Origin: JBKPRX01 sp046734795
GTDB lineage: Bacteria; Actinomycetota; Thermoleophilia; Gaiellales; Gaiellaceae
DNA: 11,265 nucleotides
Direction of reading: 5' to 3'
Assembly (NCBI GenBank): GCA_046734795.1
Contig: JBKPRX010000069.1
Span: 1-11,265 of the forward strand
The position numbers and the translations under genes are program-made. Positions 6,048 through 11,265 of the stretch are shown piece after piece; within the stretch, counting starts at the first letter, position 1, and each line of letters starts with the position of its first letter. The notes beneath the pieces are model-generated. The model saw nothing but the letters and a program-made list of their open reading frames with translations, ran no database searches and had not been told where the DNA came from.

Positions 6048-6117
6048 GGGCGATACCCGTCGCTTGTCTCGGCAGGCTCGACACGCTGGGGGTCACTGGT
6101 TCGAGCCCACTACGCCC
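6048..6117 (+). pseudogene. Degenerate tRNA-Val(GAC)-like sequence
   Basis: GGGCGAT at 6048-6054 and TACGCCC at 6111-6117 pair at the first five positions of an acceptor stem (the last two fail). The order between them is tRNA-like: a 3-bp D-like stem (CCG 6057-6059 with CGG 6070-6072), a loop TCGACAC at 6078-6084 with GAC in anticodon position, and a T arm ACTGG-TTCGAGC-CCACT with four of five pairs. Actinobacterial tRNA-Val(GAC) typically has GGGCGAT, loop CTGACAC and GGTCACTGGTTC, so the match is specific. Defects argue against function: no U at position 33, no GG in the D loop, a weak anticodon stem and a 70-nt length. I read it as a decayed copy or recombination remnant. Confidence 0.5.
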
Positions 6118-6412
6118 GCCTCAACGTTCGCGTGGCGGGCCTGGTCGACCGCCTTTCCATGGCTTTCCGCGAGTTGCAGAATCGGCAGCCGCCGAGCCGA
6201 GGTCGCCAGCTGGATTGTGTGCCCGGCGGTGACCGAGGAGCCGGTGGTGAGGCTGCGGCACCCGCACCACCGGCTTCGTCGTGCGTCGTTTGCGGCCAAC
6301 GACGCAACGGACCCGTTACACAGTAGGGCGGCCGCAGCCGGATTCCTCCCCCCTTCGAGGGAGACGCCTCTACCCCCTTACCATCAAGAAAAGCTGGCCG
6401 ACCCGTCGCCGC

Positions 6413-6427
6413 GAGGAATTATTCCTC
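6413..6427 (-). terminator. Hairpin downstream of the small gene at 6434-6691
   Basis: GAGGAA at 6413-6418 and TTCCTC at 6422-6427 form a perfect 6-bp stem with a TTA loop. It lies directly after the stop codon of the minus-strand gene ending at 6434, so it may end that transcript. There is no T run, and the stem is short. Confidence 0.35.
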
Positions 6428-6433
6428 CCACAC

Positions 6434-6691
6434 TCAGGCCGCGTCCGGGTCACCCTCGCCGACGATCGAAACAACAGCCAACGGATGACGCAGCCGCCAG
6501 ATGCTCAGCCGGTGCTCGAGCTCAACCTGCAGCCGCGAGGTCTTGTACGAGCCGAGCAGATTGACCTCCAGCTCGCGCTCGTTTACCTCGCTGACCACGG
6601 CGTCGATCCGACTCGACAGCGATGCAGCCAGCTCGGGCAGATACGCAGGGTTCTCGACTCGAATACGCACCGCAGAACTCGACAGGCGCAA
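6434..6691 (-). CDS. Small hypothetical protein
   Basis: The frame encodes up to 85 aa from a TTG at 6689-6691. A GTG at 6668-6670 would give a 79-aa form starting VRIRVENP. Neither has a clear ribosome binding site, so the start is uncertain. The sequence reads like a genuine soluble alpha/beta domain: a first strand VRIRVENP, a helix YLPELAASLSSRID, a strand pair VSEVNERELEVNLLG and a helix LQVELEHRLSIWRLRHP ending in AVVSIVGEGDPDAA. Small proteins of this kind (strand, helix, strand pair, helix, strand) are common in high-GC actinomycetes, but I cannot name a function. A hairpin follows its stop. Confidence 0.55.
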   Translation of the reverse strand: MRLSSSAVRIRVENPAYLPELAASLSSRIDAVVSEVNERELEVNLLGSYKTSRLQVELEHRLSIWRLRHPLAVVSIVGEGDPDAA

Positions 6692-6881
6692 CGCCGAAGT
6701 CGCGCCCGGCCGGCACCCTCACCCTTCGCGCGATCGGCCTGCGCGTCATCCCTGATTCGAGTTGCAGCCATCCCCAATTTGCGTCCCCCGGCCGGGCTCA
6801 CTCGTTCGGGTGATCGCCGACAGTGTCGGCTCGATCGACAAGTCCTGTGCGGCTACCCAACTCTCTGGGGCTCCTGCGGCA
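6692..6881. promoter_or_regulatory. Intergenic region with a 15-bp palindrome at 6816-6830
   Basis: GCCGACA at 6816-6822 and TGTCGGC at 6824-6830 are perfect inverted copies around a single G, flanked by GATC on the left (6812-6815) and GATC two bases further out on the right (6833-6836). The single-base spacer suits a dimer-binding operator better than an RNA hairpin. It lies 51 bases upstream of the ATG at 6882 and may control that gene. Confidence 0.4.
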
Positions 6882-7121
6882 ATGGATCTTTCGAAGAACA
6901 CCCTCTGCGGATGGCTTGCGCTTCTCGGCTGGAAGATCGAGACAGCACGCGACGGCGACACCTTCCTCGCCGTCGCTCGACGCATCCACAACGGACACGT
7001 CCAGGTAGCAGCAGCCACCACCACCCGCGAGACCGATCTGCCAATCGCGATCTTCGAAGCCGTCTGCGCTCGCCTCGAGGCAGACCGCGACCTTCAAGAG
7101 ACCGACTTCATCGCCGCATAG
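6882..7121 (+). CDS. Small hypothetical protein, 79 aa
   Basis: From the ATG at 6882-6884 the frame runs to a stop at 7119-7121. The frame is open upstream to 6762, but that extension (MQPSPICVPRPG) looks non-coding, whereas from MDLSKNTLCGWLALLGWKIE onward the composition is protein-like. The pattern is G-W-K-I-E-T-A-R-D-G-D-T-F-L-A-V-A-R, then G-H-V-Q-V-A-A-A-T-T, then L-P-I-A-I-F-E-A-V. It suggests a small beta-sheet followed by a helix, as in short Trp-containing proteins of actinomycetes, but I do not recognise the family. A GGGG about 14 bases before the ATG is a poor ribosome binding site. A palindrome lies 51 bases upstream. It converges on the MMPL gene. Confidence 0.5.
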   Translation: MDLSKNTLCGWLALLGWKIETARDGDTFLAVARRIHNGHVQVAAATTTRETDLPIAIFEAVCARLEADRDLQETDFIAA

Positions 7122-7171
7122 GCCGGAGCTGATGACTCGCCCCGGTGACGCCTCGGGCATCCCCGCGGTCA

Positions 7172-7188
7172 GGTTGGTTCGATCAACC
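7172..7188. terminator. Small hairpin between convergent genes
   Basis: GGTTG (7172-7176) pairs with CAACC (7184-7188), extendable by one G-T wobble. It lies between the stop of the plus-strand small gene (7121) and the stop of the minus-strand MMPL gene (7212). It could act as a weak bidirectional terminator, but the stem is short. Confidence 0.3.
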
Positions 7189-7211
7189 CTCGAGTACGAG
7201 CCGTGCTTGGG

Positions 7212-9542
7212 TTAGCGCTGCAACGATTCCGCTTGCTGCGTTTCGAGTGTCGCGGTCGCGGCTCGCTCTCTCGCCTTCGACGGACGAACCACACTTTCGT
7301 ATGCCGGTTGTCGCGGCCAGAACCCGCGGCGGCCCACGAGCACGATAAGCCCCGGGACAAGAAGAGAGCGGACGATCAGCGCATCGACGAGGATGCCAAA
7401 GGCCATCGCGAAGGCGAGGACGCGGAAGAACGAGAGCGGGATGAGTGCGAGCAGCGCGAAGCTAGACGCCATCGCGAAGCCGGCGACGGAGATCGTCCGC
7501 CCTGCGCTCGGAGAAGCGACCCGGACCGCGTCGCGCAGCGGACGGCGCGCGGACTCCTGCCAGATCCGGCCGACGACGAAGAGGTTGTAGTCGGAGCCGA
7601 GCGACACGAGCAAAACGCCGGCTGCGACAGGTAAGAAGTAGTCCATGCCCGCGTAGCCGAGGACGTTCTGGAAGAACAATGTCGTGAGCCCGAACGTCGC
7701 TAGCAGGGCAAGCGCACTCGCAGCGACGAGATAGAGCGGCGCGATGGCTGCGCGCAGGAAGATCATCAGCAGAACGACGTTGACCGCGAGCGCGACCAAC
7801 GCGATCCGCCACATCGACGTCTTGACGGCGTCAACCGCCTCTTCAGCGACCGCAGTCTGACCCGCATACAGAACCTCCGCCCCGGGGAGGCCCGCTCTTC
7901 TTAGCAACTGGGGCATCTCTCCCGTGAGTCTCCTCAGCGCTGCGATCGCGGGAGCGTCCATCGGATCGTTGTCGAGGATGACGGCAAACCGAACCGCGTT
8001 CCCCTTCGGCTCGACGAAGACGCCGACGTCACGGCCGCGAACCCGGAGCGGCCTGTCGGCTCGTCGCGGTCCGATGCCTCGCGCCGCGACGGCGCGGGCG
8101 CTTGCTTCGTCGGCCGGGCCGAGCACCGACGCGACATGCGGCTGGCGCCGAATCTCCCCTTCAAGCCGTGCAAGCGCGCGTTTGTTCGCAGCGATCCCGT
8201 CTTTGCGGACGAGGATCTCGGTCGGCGCGACGATGCCCGCCGCGAACCCTCGAGCAGCCTCGTCCGCAGACTCGCGGACCGGATCGTTGGCCGGGAGCGC
8301 GCGTATGAGCGCCAGGCCGAGCCCGAGTTTCGTCGCCGGCAACGCTGCTACGGCGAGGCCGGCCGCGACCATCACCACGACGACGGCCGCCACCGGCTTC
8401 GCCGTCAGCCATCGGATTGCGCGTCCCATTCGGGCTCGCGGTTGCTGCCTTGGCCGGCGGAGAGACGGCCAGAACACGAGCCGTCCGAACACTACGAGAC
8501 AGGCGGGGACGAAGACGACGGACATCACGAGGCCAGTCACGACGATGACTGCCATGCCGGGGCCAAAGCTGCGAAAGAACCCGAGCGTGCCGACGGCTAG
8601 ACTCGCGACGCCGAGCGCAACGAGCAGGCCGGCGGCCAAGACGATCGGCGTTACAGACCGAACGGCGGCTCGAACGGCGTCGGCACGCGATGCGCCGGTC
8701 GCCAGCCGCTCCCGCGCTCCCGCGAGGAAGAAGATGCTGTAGTCCGTCACGATCCCGAGCATCAGCGCGACGGCCACCGGCGTCAGATCGCGCGGCATCG
8801 TCATCGTGCTGTGCTCGCCGATCCAGCCGAGGATGTGTTCTGCGCTCACGAACGCCAGACCGGCCGTTGCGGCTGTCAGCAGCGGCGCACCTACGGCGCG
8901 AAACGCGATCCCGACGATCAGCAGGATGAGTGCGAGCGTCGCGGCCTCGACGATGTGCAGCTTGTCCGAGATGATCTGGTACTGCTCCATCCGCGCCGCA
9001 AGTGGTCCCGTAAATCCGACGAAGCCCCCGTCGCGTCGCAAGATGGATGCGTAACGGTCGGCGTACTTGGACCCGTTCGCGAGATCGGTATGCGGCGCCA
9101 TGTAGAGATACGTCACGGTTGTAGTCCTGCGTTCGCGAGCCGCCGGAAAGTCGCGTCGCGCGTTCGTGAATGGTGCGGCGGCGAATATCGGCCCCAAGCC
9201 CGGATTGCGGCGGCGCGTCGATGCGATCGCCAAGCGAAACGCATGCTCTTGTGCTCGCCGGGACAGCCCGCGCGCGTCGCGTTGGACGACGAGCCACGGT
9301 GTCAGCAAGGGCAAGCGGAAGAGCCGGTATACGTCTCGCTCGGCCGCGACCGCGCGCGAATTGTGCGGGAGCAACCCCGTAATCGGCGCCGCCGGCTGAT
9401 CCTCGACCGAAGGCAGATACACGACTGCTGCAACTGCGCCGGCGACGCAGGCGAGAACGATGAGCGGGCTGAGCACGACGAGCAAATGCGCCCAGGCGCG
9501 TACGAGCAGCGGCGCCGCCGGATCGCCGCGCTCGTGGCTCAA
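7212..9542 (-). CDS. MMPL/RND-family transporter
   Basis: The 776-aa protein has the duplicated RND layout. There is one N-terminal span (about 18-44), an outer loop (about 45-195), a five-span bundle (about 198-355), a linker, then a span (about 383-402), a second outer loop and a second bundle (about 578-738). Each bundle carries the MMPL Asp-Tyr motif: GIVTDYSIFFLAGARERL (D267, Y268) and SLGSDYNLFVVGRIWQES (D651, Y652). The end of the second bundle has FGILVDALIVRSLLVPGL. MMPL proteins use the proton gradient to export lipids or other hydrophobic compounds across the inner membrane. The cargo here is unknown. The TTG start at 9540-9542 overlaps the upstream stop by 4 nt. It ends in a short soluble tail (about 740-776). 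Confidence 0.92.
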   Translation of the reverse strand: MSHERGDPAAPLLVRAWAHLLVVLSPLIVLACVAGAVAAVVYLPSVEDQPAAPITGLLPHNSRAVAAERDVYRLFRLPLLTPWLVVQRDARGLSRRAQEHAFRLAIASTRRRNPGLGPIFAAAPFTNARRDFPAARERRTTTVTYLYMAPHTDLANGSKYADRYASILRRDGGFVGFTGPLAARMEQYQIISDKLHIVEAATLALILLIVGIAFRAVGAPLLTAATAGLAFVSAEHILGWIGEHSTMTMPRDLTPVAVALMLGIVTDYSIFFLAGARERLATGASRADAVRAAVRSVTPIVLAAGLLVALGVASLAVGTLGFFRSFGPGMAVIVVTGLVMSVVFVPACLVVFGRLVFWPSLRRPRQQPRARMGRAIRWLTAKPVAAVVVVMVAAGLAVAALPATKLGLGLALIRALPANDPVRESADEAARGFAAGIVAPTEILVRKDGIAANKRALARLEGEIRRQPHVASVLGPADEASARAVAARGIGPRRADRPLRVRGRDVGVFVEPKGNAVRFAVILDNDPMDAPAIAALRRLTGEMPQLLRRAGLPGAEVLYAGQTAVAEEAVDAVKTSMWRIALVALAVNVVLLMIFLRAAIAPLYLVAASALALLATFGLTTLFFQNVLGYAGMDYFLPVAAGVLLVSLGSDYNLFVVGRIWQESARRPLRDAVRVASPSAGRTISVAGFAMASSFALLALIPLSFFRVLAFAMAFGILVDALIVRSLLVPGLIVLVGRRGFWPRQPAYESVVRPSKARERAATATLETQQAESLQR

Positions 9543-10147
9543 GATGTCGCCCTGCGAGTTGGCTCGCCGATTCGTTCGTGGATTCCGAGTCGCCGCAGCT
9601 CCTGGTTCGCGAGTAACGCGCGGTCGCCATTCCGTCTGTCGTGGCCAGTCCTGGTCAAGATCTCTCGGATGTCTTCGTACGAGCAGTGCGCGATCGCACG
9701 CTGCGCAAGCAGGTCCTCGAACCTCGGGTCGTCGTCCTCCGCGAGCGCGCGCTGGATTGCGCGTCGGTCACGACTCCAGCGCAACCGCCACGGCACGTAA
9801 AGCGCGAGGAGCGGGAGGGTTGGGACGCCGCCGACGGCAATGCCGAGCAAGAGCGCAAGTCGGTCGACGGAGTCGCGCGTGTCTCGGCCGCTGACGATCG
9901 CGCTTCGGCCCGCTTCGCGCGCCTGATTCGCGACGGGTCCGATGTCACGGCCGATGATGGGCAGCGAGCGCAGCTGGCCGAGCGCGGTGCCGGTCGTGCG
10001 GACGGCAACTCCGGCCTTCACCACCGTCGTGCTGAGGCCGCGCAACACCTGAACTTCCCGCGAAACCGAGATCGCGAGCACAACCCAAGCGATCGCCCAC
10101 ACGATCAAGAAGGCATCGACCAGACGTACTGTGCGACCGGACAGCAT
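9539..10147 (-). CDS. Two-span membrane protein, operon partner of the MMPL transporter
   Basis: The 202-aa product starts at the ATG at 10145-10147. A stop lies in frame four codons upstream, so no longer start exists. It has a membrane span at about 10-28 (VDAFLIVWAIAWVVLAISV), an outer segment of about 65 residues, a second span at about 96-119 (RLALLLGIAVGGVPTLPLLAL) and a charged cytoplasmic C-terminal part with DDDPRFEDLLAQRAIAHCSY and LRRLGIHERIGEP. I do not recognise a named family. Its stop overlaps the MMPL start by 4 nt, so the two are translated together, and it is likely an accessory or assembly factor. No ribosome binding site is visible, and the start codon is covered by a 10-bp inverted repeat, which suggests leaderless or structure-controlled translation. 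Confidence 0.8.
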   Translation of the reverse strand: MLSGRTVRLVDAFLIVWAIAWVVLAISVSREVQVLRGLSTTVVKAGVAVRTTGTALGQLRSLPIIGRDIGPVANQAREAGRSAIVSGRDTRDSVDRLALLLGIAVGGVPTLPLLALYVPWRLRWSRDRRAIQRALAEDDDPRFEDLLAQRAIAHCSYEDIREILTRTGHDRRNGDRALLANQELRRLGIHERIGEPTRRATS

Positions 10148-10156
10148 GTCCGGTCG
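10134..10156 (-). promoter_or_regulatory. Perfect 10-bp inverted repeat spanning the start codon
   Basis: CGACCGGACA (10134-10143) and TGTCCGGTCG (10147-10156) are perfect inverted copies with a 3-base spacer. The ATG of the 202-aa membrane protein (10145-10147) sits at the centre. As DNA it could be an operator. As RNA it would be a strong hairpin with the start codon at the loop. Its position just at the start of the MMPL operon makes control of that operon the simplest reading. Confidence 0.6.
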
Positions 10157-10461
10157 TTACCCGAGACGTACAGCGGCCATGCGTCGCGTATCCGGGCCGT
10201 GCGGCCGACCGTTCAACAGGTGCGTGACGAGCCGGCGAGAGCCTTAGCTGGACATTCGGCCGCGCTCACGTCCTTTTTGCGCGCGACGGCTTGTCAGTCG
10301 ATCGGCGGGCACGCAAGGCGCGGGACTTTCCGAGACAAAGGCTCCTGGATGGGCTGAACTGCTGACACCAAGCACTCGCGCCTTGCAGCCGGCGAGGCCG
10401 AGCGACGAAGCAGCAGAGGTGCACGCTTGACCATGCGGCTGCTCGCGCTCCGGCCTTGCCA
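10157..10461. other. Intergenic stretch upstream of the MMPL operon
   Basis: No convincing gene on either strand. On the minus strand, TTGAAC (10211-10216) and GATACG (10187-10192), 18 bases apart, could be a weak sigma-70-type promoter for the membrane protein-MMPL unit. The match to consensus is partial. Confidence 0.3.
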
Positions 10462-10722
10462 CTACCGGGGATCCCGTTCCGCGACCAGTCGCCCTTCTTC
10501 GCCCGTCTTCTCGACGGTCGTCTCCGCGTTCCTCTTCGCAACAACCCGATCGGGCTCCGACTGATGTCCAAGGCTCATGAAGAAGTGCGTGCCATTCCGG
10601 CGAACGCTCGTATTCCGGGCCTTGGGACGGACGACCTGCGTGGAGCGTTCGTTCTCGCACTCGCAGACGAACGGGATCGGCAACGCCGCCAGGTTCAGGT
10701 ACTGCGCGCTTTTCTCGCGCAC
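10462..10722 (-). pseudogene. Frameshifted remnant of a small FVCEC-type actinobacterial protein
   Basis: The minus frame reads PIPFVCECENERSTQVV near its start and GEEGRLVAERDPR just before the TAG. This fits a small, unnamed actinomycete family with F-V-C-E-C-x4-C-T, then E-Y-E-x-V-R, then F-x-V-x-P-G-H, ending in D-P-R. Decay is visible. The third Cys of the CxC...C cluster is Ser. The expected E-Y-E-R segment is present but in another frame (GAATACGAGCGT, complement of 10604-10615), while RRNGTHFFMSLGH just after it is back in the main frame. Two compensating indels explain this. The normal N-terminal helix is missing, and the GTG at 10720-10722 has no ribosome binding site. A sequencing error cannot be excluded for the frameshifts. 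Confidence 0.55.
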
Positions 10723-10871
10723 GTCGCGCGCCGAACGATGCGCGCCTACAGTGACGCCGATCCGAAGCTGATCTACGCGCGCTCAGCCGACGCGCCCGCC
10801 GCCGACGGATCAGCCGCATAGTCAGACAACGCACGTCTGCAGCCGCAGGTCGCGCGATCGTGCGCGGAGTA

Positions 10872-10890
10872 GTGCGGCGGTAGACCGCAC
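10872..10890 (-). terminator. Hairpin after the acyl-CoA synthetase gene
   Basis: GTGCGG (10872-10877) and CCGCAC (10885-10890) form a perfect 6-bp stem with a 7-base loop, 23 bases beyond the stop of the minus-strand synthetase gene (10914). The location fits a terminator, but there is no T run. Confidence 0.4.
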
Positions 10891-10913
10891 AGGCGAAACG
10901 CAGCAATTCCTGC

Positions 10914-11265
10914 TCAGTTGATGGACTTCTCGCGGCCGGCCCAGACGCCCTCGCGGAGCACGTACTTCTGGACCTTGCCAGTCGATGTCTTGGGGAGCTC
11001 GTCTAGGAACTCGATTTCGTCCGGGGCCTTGAATCGGGCGATCACGCCCCGAACGTGCTCGATGATCTCTTTCGCCTCCGCGTCAGCTCCATCCCGGAGC
11101 ACAACGAAGGCCTTCGGCCGCTCGCCCCACTTCTCGTCGGGCATCGCCACGACGGCGCACTCGAGCACCGCTTCGTGGCTGACGACCGCCTGCTCGACCT
11201 CGATCGTGGAGATGTTCTCCCCGCCCGAGATGATGATGTCCTTTGCGCGGTCGCGCAGCTCGATG
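10914..11265 (-). CDS. AMP-dependent acyl-CoA synthetase/ligase, C-terminal domain (5' end outside window)
   Basis: The minus frame is open from the window edge to a TGA at 10914-10916 and gives 116 residues. They are the mobile C-terminal domain of the ANL (acyl-CoA synthetase) superfamily: hinge motif A8 as RDRAKDIIISGGENIS, then EVEQAVVSHEAVLECAVV, then the GERPKAFVVL strand, and motif A10 as LPKTSTGKVQKYVLR with the catalytic Lys at residue 97 of the visible part. Such enzymes activate a carboxylic acid as acyl-AMP and transfer it to CoA in the cytoplasm. The substrate is set by the N-terminal domain, which is not visible. The ending G-V-W-A-G-R-E is common in medium- or long-chain fatty acyl-CoA ligases. 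Confidence 0.92.
   Translation of the reverse strand, partial: IELRDRAKDIIISGGENISTIEVEQAVVSHEAVLECAVVAMPDEKWGERPKAFVVLRDGADAEAKEIIEHVRGVIARFKAPDEIEFLDELPKTSTGKVQKYVLREGVWAGREKSIN

Larger units (their letters stand above)
5833..6433. other. Long gene-poor stretch
   Basis: No protein-coding frame here carries a recognisable family or a supported start. Open frames around 5847-6326 on the plus strand and 6093-6299 on the minus strand have odd composition and overlap the tRNA-like sequence. The stretch holds the tandem repeat at 5950-5970, the tRNA-Val-like sequence at 6048-6117 and the AT-richer hairpin at 6413-6427. It separates the kinase cluster from the small hypothetical genes. Confidence 0.5.

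Noticed and set aside
6093..6299. Small minus-strand open frames and the overlapping plus-strand frame 5847-6326
   Set aside because: They overlap the tRNA-like sequence, and peptides such as GHWFEPTTPA or EAGVVGSNQ are typical mistranslations of tRNA 3' halves. No start signal is present.
7211..7216. Single GTTAGC hexamer at the MMPL stop codon
   Set aside because: It is isolated, without an 11-bp-phased partner, and is explained by the stop codon context.
8161..9630. Long minus-strand open frame overlapping the MMPL gene in another frame
   Set aside because: Arg-rich with no membrane spans or motifs, while the MMPL frame shows all the family features.
10456..10821. 121-aa plus-strand open frame
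   Set aside because: It lies opposite the FVCEC-family remnant. It has no recognisable motif, and the minus strand shows the conserved C-E-C and D-P-R features.
1..11265. CRISPR arrays, insertion sequences, transposase or integrase genes, rRNA
   Set aside because: No regularly spaced repeat array, no terminal inverted repeats with a transposase frame, and no rRNA-like stretch were seen.

Overview
The window is GC-rich bacterial DNA whose genes fit a soil-type actinomycete, most likely a Thermoleophilia-like lineage (Gaiellales/Solirubrobacterales). This placement is an inference. It rests on a BTAD (SARP-type) regulator, a Ser/Thr kinase with an extracytoplasmic beta-propeller, a branched-chain-type lipoprotein binding protein, an MMPL transporter and a degraded small FVCEC-type protein. 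TTG and GTG starts are used alongside ATG.

Layout. Bases 1-141 hold the 3' end of a tautomerase gene. Bases 142-621 hold no clear gene, but include a tRNA T-arm-like fragment and a strong hairpin. Bases 622-5739 form the most interesting block: a 127-aa secreted or membrane-anchored protein with an internal repeat (minus strand), a divergent BTAD regulator fused to two universal-stress-protein-like domains (plus strand), and a minus-strand pair made of a transmembrane Ser/Thr kinase with a propeller and an ABC-type substrate-binding lipoprotein overlapping it by 11 nt. The regulator and lipoprotein genes converge with no spacer. Bases 5740-7211 are sparse: a degenerate tRNA-Val(GAC)-like sequence, two small hypothetical genes and several palindromes. 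Bases 7212-10147 are a minus-strand pair, a 202-aa two-span membrane protein and an MMPL exporter, overlapping by 4 nt. A frameshifted pseudogene follows at 10462-10722. The window ends in the C-terminal part of an acyl-CoA synthetase (minus strand).

How the genes may work together. The kinase, BTAD regulator and small repeat protein resemble in logic the Streptomyces AfsK-AfsR-AfsS cascade (a propeller-bearing kinase, a SARP substrate, a small repeat-containing output protein). Here the regulator carries USP-like domains and a binding-protein-like lipoprotein is added. Supporting this, the same direct repeat, GCTAAC-N5-GCTAAC with an 11-bp period (the geometry SARP regulators recognise), occurs in both promoter regions of the block: between the repeat protein and the regulator (1073-1089), and upstream of the kinase (5816-5832). 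I propose a single signalling unit: lipoprotein and propeller as envelope sensor, kinase as transmitter, BTAD-USP protein as DNA-binding output acting on its own locus. The domain calls are well supported. The circuit is inference from gene order and the shared repeats.
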